NCBI GenBank assembly: GCA_016709575.1
Contig: JADJMM010000007.1
Span: forward strand, 186,001 to 250,000
Direction of reading: 5' to 3'
Origin: Sphingobacteriaceae bacterium
GTDB lineage: Bacteria > Bacteroidota > Bacteroidia > B-17B0 > Aurantibacillaceae
Length of the DNA stretch: 64,000 nt
How positions within the stretch are numbered: position 1 is the stretch's first letter; each line of letters begins with the position of its first letter. Shown piece by piece: positions 18,659 to 28,627 of the stretch. The notes beneath the pieces were generated by a model. The model was not told the DNA's origin and did not search any database. It was given only the letters and a program-made list of their open reading frames with translations. A program made the position numbers and the translations under genes.

Positions 18659-19806
18659 ATGGAAATTAAGAAGGATCATGCTCAGACTATTAAAGCCTGG
18701 ACATTTTATGATTGGGCCAATTCAGTATTTCCGTTAGTAATAACTTCGGCAATATTTCCAAATTATTATGATGCAGTTACTGCATCAAAGGATGAAGCCG
18801 GAAACATCATCAATCACACCGTAACTTTTTTTGGCATTAATTTTGAAAATCAAAATATTTATTCGTTTGTATATGCCTTTGCTTTATTTATTGTGGTACT
18901 GATTGCACCCATCTTAAGTGGTGTGGCCGATTATTTAGGAAATAAAAAACGTTTCTTGCAATTTTTCTGTTACCTCGGCTCTATTTCTTGCATGTGTTTA
19001 TTTTTCTTTACTAAAAATAACATAGAATTAAGCTCTGTTTGTTAAGCATCATGGTGTTACATGTGCCGGCAAAGTATAGTTTTTTATTGGTAGGTATTTG
19101 GTGGATGGGGTTCGCACAATACACCTTTAAACATTTACCCAATCAAAATCACCCACCGCATGGTTCGGATAAAAATGGATTAATTGCAAAAGGTTTTAAA
19201 GAACTCATTAAAGTAGCAAAGCAAGTTGTTCACCTTAAACAATTAAAACATTTCTTATATAGTTACTTCTTTTACAACATGGGTGTTCAAACCGTTATGG
19301 TGGTGGCAGTTTTATTTGCCCGCAATGAAATTATTTGGCCGGATGAGAAAAGCAAAACCACTTCTTTAATCATTAGTATTTTAATCATTCAGTTTGTCGG
19401 AATTGCCGGTTCTTTTATTTTTTCAAAAATATCAAGAAGCTTTGGAAACATAAAAGCTTTAGGTTTCGCAATTTTAATTTGGATTTTCATTTGTGGTTTC
19501 ACTTACCAGGTTGTTCACGAGCCTATTCATTTTTATTTCGTGGCTTTTTTAGTTGGATTTGTAATGGGTGGCATTCAAGCCTTATCGCGCAGTACGTATA
19601 GTAAGTTTTTACCTGAGACGGATGATCATGCAAGTTTCTTTAGTTTTTATGATGTAATGGAAAAAATGGGAATGATTATTGGTACAGTTTCGTTTGGAAT
19701 TATTAGCGAGTGTGTTGGTGGTATGCGTCCCGCAGTATTAGCTTTAGTAGCTTATTTTATTTTAGGATTTTTATTATTGTTATTGATCCCTAAAACTAAA
19801 ACCTGA
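18659..19806 (+). CDS. MFS transporter, UMF1/Atg22-like family (frame broken; internal block seems missing)
   Basis: A multi-pass inner-membrane transporter. The N-terminal part (AWTFYDWANSVFPLVITSAIFP, LSGVADYLGNKKRFL) and C-terminal part (FLLVGIWWMGFAQYTF, GFVMGGIQALSRSTYSKFLPE) are typical of the UMF1 family. The frame breaks at TTT 19038-19040; one added T gives ELSSVLLSIMVLHVP. Even so the protein is about 383 residues, while relatives are usually around 430-450. The loop and helices that normally carry the YLPEIA and VSAKGF motifs between the fourth and sixth helices are absent. This is either a real in-frame deletion or a sequence/assembly loss. The substrate is unknown. It lies 5 bp before the next gene, so the two are likely cotranscribed. 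Confidence 0.75.
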
Positions 19807-19811
19807 TAGTA

Positions 19812-21455
19812 ATGGGGTTTTTAAAAACTGCATTCATCCAGTTCTCAGAAAAAAAGTATGCCGGCTTTGTATTCGTTTTATTTTGTTTTTTAGTTTTAAG
19901 GTTAATAGCCGCATTTACTTTTTATAATGGATTCATTCTTAATTTTCCAAAAATTGCTGAGGTTTTTAATCCCCAATCTTCATTTAGTGAAATACTTTTA
20001 TTTGTTCCCTTCCATTCGTTTTCCATTTGTTTATCGTCGCTCCTCCACCCGTTATTTTTAATCGCGGTTATTCTGGTTTACCTACCTGTAATTTATAAAA
20101 GGCAATATGTAAATTTTAATAGTGATTTGTTTTTGAAACACGACAAAGTAATTGTGTTTGTTACAGCATTTATTTTATCATGGGAAATATGTACTTATGA
20201 TTTTAATTACTATTTAAATAGTGCGTTTTATTTCGATAGGATTTTGCTCCTGATATTACCTTTTCTTTTATTCCGTTTCCCAATTCTAACACCTTTATAT
20301 ATTGCGTTTGCATACGTTTACCGCTCGCAGTTTAATTATCCTGTGGATGGCTTTGAATTATTTGACAAACGACTTTTGTTTGATATTTTATTGATGTATG
20401 TGGCTTTAGCTTATGTAAAAATCTATTTCAAAAAAGCGAATCTTCATTTCGTGTATCTTGTTTTATGTATTATCGCTTCTAATTATTTTATAAGCGGCGT
20501 TTCAAAAATAACCATGTCACCTCGTGGTTATGAGTGGTTGTTATATAATAATCTTTCTGATTTGTTTTTAAATGTGCATGCACGTGGTTGGTTATGCGAT
20601 TATAATTTGGAAACCATTAAGAGTGTAAGTGATTTTTTAAACAGCAATAGTTTTCTGCTGCAAAGTTTCATATTAATATTGGAGTTATCGGCACTTATTC
20701 TTCTGAAAAATATAAGAGTATGTATTGCACTATTAGTTTTGTTGTGTGGAATGCATTTCGGTATTTTTTTAGTAGGGAGTATGTTGTTTTGGAAATGGAT
20801 TGTGATCGATATAGTTTTAGCAATTGTTTTATGGACAAGAAGAAAATATTTCGAAGAGCACATATTCAACAAAAAAATATTCAGCACTTCCATTCTTATT
20901 ATTTTTAGTTCGGTTATTTGGTTAAGGCCTTACACAATTGGTTGGTTCGATACAAAAGTTAATCAGTATTTTACATATGAAGTGGAAGATGTGAATGGCA
21001 AGATAGCAGAAGTATCTAAAAACGAATTAAATCCATATCATCAATGGTTTCAATACGATCGGTTTGTGTTTTTGGTAAATAAAAAATGCTTGCCGGTAAG
21101 TGGTTTCGGATATACAAACCAGTATCGTTTTAAAGTGAGGTTGGATACTGCTTTAATTGAAACTATTCCTTGGCTTCAGGCTAAATATGGGATTAATCAT
21201 TACGATAGTTTGAAATATCTTAAATTCAATAGCTTCATACAAACATTCTTTACCAATCGCAATAACTTGGAGAATCCGGTTTTAAATATTACGAAATTTA
21301 GCCCCCCGCATCATTTAAATAATTGTGTTTACGGTGGAGTATTGCCTTCGTTAGGAAAAGTAAAGAAGTTTCGGGTGTTGTATAATATAAGTTACAATAG
21401 GAACGGAGAAGTATTACACCTTATAAAACAAGTTGTTGACGAAATTCATATTTAG
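19812..21455 (+). CDS. Multi-pass membrane protein, HTTM-like, unknown function
   Basis: 547 residues with about 10-11 predicted hydrophobic helices in the first 360 residues (FVFVLFCFLVLRLIAAFTFY, YVNFNSDLF..., VIVFVTAFILSWEI) and a soluble C-terminal region of about 180 residues. The stretch MHFGIFLVGSMLFWKWIVIDIVL resembles HTTM / vitamin K-dependent carboxylase-like membrane proteins, but I see no decisive motif. It begins 5 bp after the MFS gene and is probably in the same transcript. No function can be given. Confidence 0.6.
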   Translation: MGFLKTAFIQFSEKKYAGFVFVLFCFLVLRLIAAFTFYNGFILNFPKIAEVFNPQSSFSEILLFVPFHSFSICLSSLLHPLFLIAVILVYLPVIYKRQYVNFNSDLFLKHDKVIVFVTAFILSWEICTYDFNYYLNSAFYFDRILLLILPFLLFRFPILTPLYIAFAYVYRSQFNYPVDGFELFDKRLLFDILLMYVALAYVKIYFKKANLHFVYLVLCIIASNYFISGVSKITMSPRGYEWLLYNNLSDLFLNVHARGWLCDYNLETIKSVSDFLNSNSFLLQSFILILELSALILLKNIRVCIALLVLLCGMHFGIFLVGSMLFWKWIVIDIVLAIVLWTRRKYFEEHIFNKKIFSTSILIIFSSVIWLRPYTIGWFDTKVNQYFTYEVEDVNGKIAEVSKNELNPYHQWFQYDRFVFLVNKKCLPVSGFGYTNQYRFKVRLDTALIETIPWLQAKYGINHYDSLKYLKFNSFIQTFFTNRNNLENPVLNITKFSPPHHLNNCVYGGVLPSLGKVKKFRVLYNISYNRNGEVLHLIKQVVDEIHI

Positions 21456-21514
21456 TTTTCCCTAAATTTTATATCTTTATTATCCCGAAGAGAACCTTCG
21501 GCTAAATTAGACCT

Positions 21515-22594
21515 ATGGAGCATCGCGATTTTATAAGGACATTGTCATTTGGCGAACGGTTTAAATATAACACGTTTCAAATACTGGATCATTTTTTTGG
21601 ACGAAAAACTTTTTTTAAGGACAGGGCCGAATTTTATAAGAAGCTTAATGAAAAAATGCCTAAACGTGGCGAGGGTCGCATTATGCCGATTGAGCGCAGA
21701 AAGGATTTGAGTCTTGAAGAATTTAAAAATCACTACGTAAAAAAAGGGATTCCTGTTGTTTTAGAAGGGGCTGCTGCCGATTGGCCTTGTGTGAAAAAGT
21801 GGTCGCTCGATTATTTTAAGAAAGAGTATGGTAAAGATGAAATTGTTTTAGTTGATCAAGCCATTCCGGGATACCCATATGAATTAACCACGCTTGCTGA
21901 TGTAATAGATAATATTAATGGCGGAGGTAGTAAGTATTATCGTTTCTATCCATTACTCGCAAGACATCCTGAATGTATAAATGATTTTGATTATAAATGG
22001 TTGAAGGCCCGTCGTAATCCATTAAGTTGGTTTGATGCGTTTCAGGTTTTTATTGGACCAAAAGGTTCTTATACTGCTTTACACAATGCTAATCAATCTA
22101 ATTTGTTTGTTCAGGTGTATGGTGAAAAAGAATGGGTATTGTATTCGCATTACTATTCACCGGTAATTGATCCGCATCCTATTAGTAATGTTTATCGCAG
22201 CGCCCCGGGTAAACGTGAAACAGGTCCTTTTAATCCATTTGAACCTGATTATGATTATCCTTTTGAATTATATAAATATATTGATGGCTATTCAGTTCAT
22301 CTAAAGCCTGGAGATGTTTTATGGAACCCTCCATTTTATTGGCACGCTGTTAGAAATGAAACGGATTCAATTGGAGTAGGGTATAGATGGTTGTCACCAT
22401 TGTATTCTTTTAAAATCTCTCCTCTTTACATGTTTTTAGATTGTTTTGCTACTAAACCTCCTATATGGAAATCGTATAGTTTGTATAAGAAAGATATTAA
22501 TCAACTTCATCTCGAAGAATTTAAGAAGTTAGAAGAGGCTAAGAAAAAAATTGCTGAGCAAGAAGCAAGAAAAAAGGCAAATGCTTCAGTTTAA
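21515..22594 (+). CDS. JmjC-like / cupin_8 domain protein, possibly metal-site degenerate
   Basis: 359 residues, cytoplasmic. The cupin_8 (FIH/JmjC-like) fold runs from about residue 75 to 310: GIPVVLEGAAADWP at the start, FIGPKGSYTALHNANQSNLFVQVYGEKEWVLY in two adjoining stretches, and LKPGDVLWNPPFYWHAV at the end. Active members are 2-oxoglutarate/Fe(II) hydroxylases using an HxD...H triad. Here the first motif reads H-N-A instead of H-x-D, while the distal His (YWHAV) is kept, so iron binding is doubtful. The C-terminus is a charged helix (about 325-355). The stop overlaps the 3' end of the convergent TPR membrane protein gene by 9 bp. Confidence 0.78.
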   Translation: MEHRDFIRTLSFGERFKYNTFQILDHFFGRKTFFKDRAEFYKKLNEKMPKRGEGRIMPIERRKDLSLEEFKNHYVKKGIPVVLEGAAADWPCVKKWSLDYFKKEYGKDEIVLVDQAIPGYPYELTTLADVIDNINGGGSKYYRFYPLLARHPECINDFDYKWLKARRNPLSWFDAFQVFIGPKGSYTALHNANQSNLFVQVYGEKEWVLYSHYYSPVIDPHPISNVYRSAPGKRETGPFNPFEPDYDYPFELYKYIDGYSVHLKPGDVLWNPPFYWHAVRNETDSIGVGYRWLSPLYSFKISPLYMFLDCFATKPPIWKSYSLYKKDINQLHLEEFKKLEEAKKKIAEQEARKKANASV

Positions 22595-23631
22595 CTCTTC
22601 TGCAGCTCTTTCTGCATAAAATAGTTTCATGTTTACTATTTGCTTGAAAAGCACATTTGCTTCTTTTGTCTTTCCTGTTTTTTTATAGCAAAGGGCTGTA
22701 TAAAATTCCGATTCTTGCAAAAATATATTCACATCATTATGTTTTGCTTTTTCAAAATGGCTTAAGGCTTTATTGTAATCAGCAAGATGAAAGTAACTCA
22801 TTCCTAAATAGAATTGCGCGTTCACATCGTCTTTATTATAATTTTTCAAGAGCTCCAGCAGATTAACAGATTCGGCAAATTGTTTTTTATTGAAGGTCTG
22901 CATCGCATCTTTAATAATTTCGTGAGCATAATAATCACGATCTTGTAAACGCTTGCTTAACGTATTTGATGCTTCTTCTTTATTGGCGAATTGAGCAGAC
23001 AGGCCGTTTTCGCGAATGTCAATGTTTCTGGTATTTTTAAAATAATAGGTTTTGTAATTCGCTACTTTCATATCGTGTATAAAAATGACCGATGCGTTGG
23101 GAATATAAACGAGAATTTCTTCCTGCTGATTACTCGCGGGTGTTTTTACTTCAATGGAATTTATATCTTTTATCTCCATATTTTCCATTGGTGATGAAAT
23201 GCTGAGTTGCTCACCCGACTCACTTATGTTAAAATGTTCTTTAATTGAGGTTTCTTTAAAATTCGAAAGTACAGTATCTGATTCCGGATTTTTTTATTTG
23301 TATTGGAAGCAAGTGGCGTCTTCAAATTTGTTTTCTCAAATACACTTGCATTGCTTTTATCATTATACTTCCAAATAAAAAGTAACGCACCGCCAATAAC
23401 AATACCACTTCCCAATGAAAAAAGCAGTTTAAAATTAGTCTTAAACCAAGAAGGCGAAATGCGTTTATCAATTCTGTTATTTAATTCCAGAATGTCTTGT
23501 TCCTGAATAGCATCTGTTTCAATTGCAAACGACGAAAAATAATTCAAATCATTTTCATGAAAGAGCTTTTGCAAATTCTTTTTCTCCTCTTCAGGGAGAG
23601 TGTTATAATTATTGCGTTTAAAATCAGTCAT
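22586..23631 (-). CDS. Single-pass membrane protein with TPR domain, probable sigma-factor partner (frame broken once)
   Basis: About 347 residues from ATG at 23631 (MTDFKRNNYN); a start at 23658 is also in frame. A soluble cytoplasmic N-terminus of about 80 residues is followed by one membrane helix (LLFSLGSGIVIGGALLFIW), a linker, and a C-terminal TPR region (ESVNLLELLKNYNKDDVNAQFYLGMSYF in two parts). The frame breaks at the 7-T run 23289-23295; restoring one base gives NTNKKNPESDTVLSNFKE and joins the two halves. Its start overlaps the sigma-factor stop by 8 bp, so translation is coupled. This topology and position fit an anti-sigma or signal-relay protein, but no FecR or zinc anti-sigma motif is visible. 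Confidence 0.68.
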
Positions 23632-24240
23632 GGCGGGGAGTTTTTTGTAATTTGTCATCCTGAGCTTGCCGAAGGGCTTCTATCATTATTTTTAGCTTGC
23701 GTCTTCCGTTCTGTATATAACTTTTCACTTCGTTTATTTCATATCCTGTGAATTCACTTATTTGTTGATAGCTCTGGTTCTTCAAATAAAACAATTCAAT
23801 GCATTTACGTTGCGTTTCTTTTAGTTTCGATAAACCTTCTTGCAAATACTGCAACATGGTTTCATCATCTACACTTTCAATCTTTAACTCAGTTTCATAT
23901 GTAGTATCCTTAAACTCATAATCATAATAGCTTTTGTTATTTTTAAAAGTCGTGTTTTTTTTCCGTATGGCCGAAATGCAATAATTACGAACTACAAAGC
24001 TTAACCAGGCCTTAAAATTTTAATATCGTTCTTCTGCAAATCCACCATTAATTTTTCAAAAATGGTCATCACAGCGTCTTTTGCCTCGTCTTTATCCTGT
24101 AGATAAAACAAACAGGTGCCATAAGTTGTATTGACATGGTTTTTGAACAAATCGGCAAATGCGTTTTTATTACCGTTTTGTTTAAAGGCCGATATCAGGT
24201 CTTCATCTGTTTTATTTATCTTTTTATTGAAAAGCCACAT
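23624..24240 (-). CDS. ECF-type RNA polymerase sigma factor (frame broken once)
   Basis: About 205 residues. Region 2 (about 10-75) reads DEDLISAFKQNGNKNAF, FLYLQDKDEAKDAV-like, MTIFEKLMVDL. Region 4 (about 145-195) reads LKETQRKCIELFYLKNQSYQQ then EINEVKSYIQNGRRKLK, the helix-turn-helix that reads the -35/-33 box. The frame breaks at TTTT 24018-24021; one added base restores DIKNFKAWLSFVVRNYCISAI, the normal region 2-4 linker. The last ~15 codons (ALRQAQDDKLQKTP) are read through a GTCAT-type repeat element, so the native C-terminus has been replaced or extended by it. It is cotranscribed with the downstream TPR membrane protein and divergent from the plug-domain gene. Confidence 0.85.
23654..23676 (-). 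repeat. GTCAT-type dispersed repeat inside the sigma-factor 3' end
   Basis: GTCATCCTGAGCTTGCCGAAG starts at 23654 and matches the general pattern GTCAT-C/G-CTGA-G/A-CTTG shared with the elements at 11021 and 52381. It encodes ALRQAQDD at the end of the sigma factor. Confidence 0.65.
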
Positions 24241-24270
24241 ATCTTAATATAAAGACGCAAAGGGTTTAAT

Positions 24271-24308
24271 ATTCCATAAAAATTATTTTCAGACTCAAAT
24301 TATGGAAT
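24271..24308. promoter_or_regulatory. Inverted repeat in the divergent sigma/plug intergenic region
   Basis: ATTCCATAA (24271-24279) and TTATGGAAT (24300-24308) are perfect 9-bp arms with a 20-base spacer, in the 126-bp gap between the sigma factor start (24240) and the plug-domain gene start (24367). It could be an operator shared by both genes; no TAnnTTTG element is clear here, in line with use of an alternative sigma factor. Confidence 0.4.
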
Positions 24309-24366
24309 TATCCGTATAGCCCGTCTTATAGTCAAACACTAAAGTAAAACTTAAAACCAAAATAAT

Positions 24367-25194
24367 ATGAAAACAACTAAAATTTTATTGATACTCGTGG
24401 TTATATCCATAGTTCAATTAGTAAAAGGTCAGGGAGGAGAAATAAAAGGCTTAATAAAGGATGATGACTTTGAGCCGGTAATTGGAGCCGTTGTAAAAAT
24501 TACACAGGGCGGTTATTTAATTGGTGGTACAACCACCGATGTGAATGGAAGATATGTGTATAAACCTTTAGATGCTGGCGAATACGAAATTATTGTTACA
24601 AGTCAATTGCATTCTACCAACCGAACTACAAATATTCCGGTTAAGCCAAATCAAGCAACTTATGTAGATGTACGTATGAAAGTAAATACTTTGGGAGTTG
24701 TTGAAGTATCTGCTGAATTTGAAGAACCTTTAGTAGATGCGAGTATGATTGATATTACAAGTATTAATGCGGACGATTGGGATAAATCAATTTACAGAAC
24801 TGAGGGTGTTTTAACGGCTATTCACAATAATTATTCGGGAGCTGTTGCTGATAGCGATGGTGAATGGCATGTGAATGGTGCAAGAGCCGATGCAACTGAA
24901 TATTTGATTGATGGTGTTAAAGTGACTAAAATGTCGGGTTTACCAAATACCTCAATTGAGAATGTGAGTTTAATAAGTGGTGGTGTACCGGCTATGTATG
25001 GCGATTTAACTAGCGGGGTAATTGTTGTTACTACTAAAGATTATTTTAGTATGATGCGTCATAAACGTATGAGAGAAGCAGCTTTTAGCGAGCGACAAGA
25101 ATATAAACGCCAACAAAAAATAGAGAAACTGGAAAAGGAAAACCGTGCAAAAGAAATTGAGGAGGAGAAGGCGCAAAGTGAGAAAACGGACTAA
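24367..25194 (+). CDS. Carboxypeptidase-regulatory-like + TonB-plug domain protein without a beta-barrel
   Basis: 275 residues with a signal peptide (MKTTKILLILVVISIVQLVKGQ). Residues about 24-110 form a CarboxypepD_reg-like beta-sandwich (GEIKGLIKDDDFEPVIGAVV, TTTDVNGRYVYKPL). Residues about 115-225 are a TonB-receptor plug (WHVNGARADATEYLIDGVKV, ISGGVPAMYGDLTSGVIVV). Instead of a 22-strand barrel, the protein ends with a charged coiled coil (about 228-275, EEEKAQSEK). The stop is clean, with a strong terminator downstream, and the frame is intact, so it is not simply a broken receptor. It is divergent from the ECF sigma gene, suggesting joint control. A sensor or adaptor using the plug fold is a possibility; the function is unknown. 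Confidence 0.78.
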   Translation: MKTTKILLILVVISIVQLVKGQGGEIKGLIKDDDFEPVIGAVVKITQGGYLIGGTTTDVNGRYVYKPLDAGEYEIIVTSQLHSTNRTTNIPVKPNQATYVDVRMKVNTLGVVEVSAEFEEPLVDASMIDITSINADDWDKSIYRTEGVLTAIHNNYSGAVADSDGEWHVNGARADATEYLIDGVKVTKMSGLPNTSIENVSLISGGVPAMYGDLTSGVIVVTTKDYFSMMRHKRMREAAFSERQEYKRQQKIEKLEKENRAKEIEEEKAQSEKTD

Positions 25195-26061
25195 ATCACC
25201 TTATAATTCTTATACTCACCGGGCCGCCACCCGGTGTTTTTCTATAATTAATAGGAATTTATTTTTAAAGCTGAGTTTTATTTTTGAAGCATCGAATTTA
25301 AAATCCCAGTTTTGTTTTGAAACACGGTCTTGCATTACTTTAGGATGTGTGTCTTTAAATTCGGCAAGAGAATCAATTTTACTATAATCAAATTCTTCTG
25401 TAGCGGCAATATTTTTTTTCATCCAAGCATCATCGTGCCACATCTTATGAAAATTTTCTTGTTTGGCTTGTTGGGCTTTTGGTGGTTTTACCCAGCCATA
25501 ATGATAAACAGAAGCATCAATTACTTTCACATTTAATTTACTGTCATCTGTTTTACGAAACCCTTGCGCATCTTTATACGAGCGTATTTTTTTGTCATTT
25601 CTGATAATACGAATTTCATTTCTGTACCAATTTCTTTAATTCCCTATGTAATTGTAACTGCCGTAAAAATGCGTGTAATTAAAAAGCAACCCTTCAACTG
25701 CTTTATCATCTTTATGTTTCTTCATTCCTTCGCGAATGGTGTCATGATATTTTTCATGAATCACTTCGTCGCTCTGAATATAAAAACACCAATCAGTTGA
25801 ACTATCGATGGCATCAAGTGCTTTATTGGTTTCAATGGACAATAGTTTTCCGCCTTCACGTAAACTGTCATCCCAAACGCTTTCCATTATTTTTATTTTG
25901 GGAGAGTTAATGCTTTTGATTAATTCCAAAGTTCCGTCTTCTGAATTCCCAACACTCACTAAAAATTCATCACATACAGAAAGTACTGAAGTTATAGCTT
26001 CCAAAACTGGATAATCATACTTGATTGCGTTTCTAATTATGGTAAAGCCTGTTACTTTCAT
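25191..26061 (-). CDS. Glycosyltransferase family 2 protein (in-frame stop and C-terminal frame break)
   Basis: About 290 residues of a GT-A glycosyltransferase: MKVTGFTIIRNAIKYDYPV at the start, GNSEDGTLELI (nucleotide site), FYIQSDEVIHEKY (DxD-like metal/sugar site). A TAA at 25636-25638 interrupts the frame, yet the same frame continues with RNWYRNEIRIIRNDKKIRSY and ASVYHYGWVKPP. CAA (Gln) to TAA would explain it. The end is also shifted: near the T run 25237-25241 a one-base correction gives TGWRPGEYKNYKVI and a stop at 25191, the usual ending. Either two sequencing errors or a decaying gene. It probably acts on envelope polysaccharide. It follows tamL on the same strand by 18 bp past tamL's end, in the downstream direction. 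Confidence 0.7.
25217..25241 (+). terminator. Rho-independent terminator of the plug-domain gene
   Basis: CACCGGG (25217-25223) pairs with CCCGGTG (25230-25236), followed by five T. It lies within the 3' coding end of the convergent glycosyltransferase gene. Confidence 0.8.
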
Positions 26062-26079
26062 ATTATAAAAATACTGTTC

Positions 26080-28589
26080 TTAAAACGGATAACCAATACC
26101 GAAATTTAATGTGGTTCGTCTTAAAGGCCCTTTACCAAATAGCCATCTGTCGCCTTCCGGATAAGATGGGTCAGCAATAGGAGCGGCTGCGTCTAAACGC
26201 AATACAAAAAAGTTTAAGTCCCAACGGATTCCTAACCTACCTCCCATTGCAAATTCTTTATAAAACTTATTCAATTCAAAATCGCCTCCGGGTTTCCCTC
26301 TTTCTTCGTGCAATAACCAAATATTACCAACATCAATAAACGCAGCACCATAAAACGAACGGAAAATGTGAAACCTGTATTCAAAATTCCCTTCTATTAA
26401 TAAATCTCCAATCTTATCATATTTAGAAGTAACGGAGTCGGGTTGGGCATATCCACCCGGACCAAGTGTTCGTGCACGCCAAGCTCTAACGCTGTTCGGA
26501 CCTCCGCTAAAATAACTTTGTTCGTAAGGTAATACATTTAAATTTTTCAAAGGTTTACCAACTCCAATAGCTGTTCTATATACTAATCGACTTCTTTTAC
26601 GAACAGGAATATATAAACGGTAATCAATATCCAGTTTTACAAATTGCGCGAACGGTGTTCCTAAAATAAGATAGCGCCCCAATGTGTCCTTCGGTTGTCC
26701 TGTGGCGTCAAAAATACCTCTTAAAATATTACCGGATGAAGCCACGTTTACTTTAACAAAACTAATAGCCTTACGGGATGTATTTACACCATTTGATATG
26801 GATTGATTATTATACGTAACTGTGTATTTTGATAAAGTAGTAATGTGATCCTGAAAAGAATTTAGTAAAAAGAAGTCGTTGATGTTTAGTAAATCATTTC
26901 TGAAATTATCAGTTAATTTGGCTTTCACCATATAAACCTCTACAGGAATAAAATCGTGTTTAACTTTTAATTTATGACTCTTAAAACTAAATCCATAATT
27001 CACATTGGTGATAGTTCTGTTAAACTCAGGACGTGATTGATAATTTAAAGAGGTACTGATAAATGTTCTCGGAAAGGCATCTTTTTTAAATGGCAAATAA
27101 GAAAAAGGAAACACCGCACGCGGTACCGAAAATTTAAGTGATGGTCCAAACTGAATGGTATTGAATGTACTTTGTACGTTGGTTAAATCACTTGTTGTAT
27201 TGTCGTTTAACTGTCGTTGCGCAATTAAGGCACCATTTAAACTGAACTCAAGCAACTCAGCGCCCCTTAGTAAATTTCTGTTTTGATACAATATATTTCC
27301 ATCAACACCAAGGTTACCCGAGGTGTTAGTGCCTTCCGTTTCAACATTGATGGCTTGTTTAACTATAGGTTGACAAATAATATAACAATCCAATTGATCA
27401 TTGAATTTCGGATTCTTAACATATTGAATTAATACCGTTCGGAAAACACCAAGGTTAAGTAAACGCTTGTATGATTTTTCTGCAAGATTTTTTTGAAATA
27501 CTTGTCCTTTAAAAAATTCTACGTTATGTGTGATGAGGCTGTACTTATAATTGAGTTTTTCTTTTACCATAAAAATTAAATCTTCGTGGTAAATAGAATC
27601 GTAAAAATATTCGTCTTTATAAGAGTCTCAGATATTCTCAGTAATAACATAAATATTGTTTACGTAATAACGAGGGTGATTGATGTATGAGATGGAATCT
27701 TTTTGTGCATTCGCATAAGCAGGAAATTTTTTAGCTGAGATAGTAATATCTATTTTATGATCCACTAAACCCGAATCCACATCAAAATAAATATAATCGG
27801 GTTCAAAAAGTAGTAGCCATTATTTAATAAGTTAGCTGTAATTCTTTCTCTCTCTTGCTGCATCACTTCGGCATCAAAAGGAGCGCCGGATTTTAATTTG
27901 CAATGAATACTGTCGCTAAAAATATAATAACTTAATTCTTCATCTTTAATATTGTACTTAACGTTATTGATGAAATATTGTCGCCCAGGAAAGAGATGAT
28001 AAAATACTTTCGCTTTCTTTTTGTGCTTATAATACCCAACACTATCTGTTACCTTCGCATAAAAATAGCCTTTCGAAAAAAGGTATCTTGTCATTTGTAA
28101 AGTAGTTTGTTTGGTGATAGCTGAATCATAAATAACAGGTTCTTCAGCTATATCTAACAAACTTTCACGGAAAGTGGGTTTATCTTTGCTTTTTAATTTA
28201 GGTTCTTTGGCAGGTTTGCCTTTTTCTATACGTTTCTCGTTTTTAAGATTATTCTTTATAATTCGCTTTTCGTTAATACGGTCGAAACGGGCGTCGCGCT
28301 TTTCTTTTTTCTTCACTAATTTTTCTTGATTCACCTGATTGTAAAGCCACAGGTTAAAAGGGAACACAAATAAAATTTTGCGGTTTGGTTTTTGTCTTAT
28401 AAAGGCTTCAATCTCTTCGTGTGCAATTTTGGTATTTTGATAACCTAAAATTTTGTTACCCCCAACCAGATATTCATTCTCTTTTAAATGTTTGGTGGTG
28501 TTACACGAAAAAACTGCAAATAAAACACATGTACATAATACCAAGCGCCTAAAACGCTCTTTTAAATGTATATGTAAATAAGTGCTCAA
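26080..28589 (-). CDS. tamL: TamL: BamA/TamA-like outer-membrane lipoprotein (one frame break, one in-frame stop)
   Basis: About 836 residues. The N-terminus has a lipoprotein signal (VLFAVFSC, then NTTKHLKENEYLVGGNKI), the hallmark of the Bacteroidota lipidated TamA homologue. POTRA-like regions include a Lys-rich insert (about 90-135). The C-terminal 16-strand barrel of the Omp85 family ends in ...TTLNFGIGYPF. Members insert outer-membrane proteins with TamB. Breaks: the A run 27805-27809 (adding one base restores NGYYFFEPDYIYFDVDSG) and TGA at 27628-27630, after which the same frame continues DSYKDEYFYDS; CGA to TGA would explain it. The start is TTG at 28589; no ATG is near. It is divergent from the rRNA/tRNA methyltransferase gene. 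Confidence 0.82.
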
Positions 28590-28627
28590 TAATGGTTAAT
28601 TTTAATCCCTACGAATTTAGCTAAATT

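Noticed and set aside
23654..23676. Hairpin terminator inside the sigma factor end
   Set aside because: No self-complementary stem with a T run; it matches a dispersed repeat instead.
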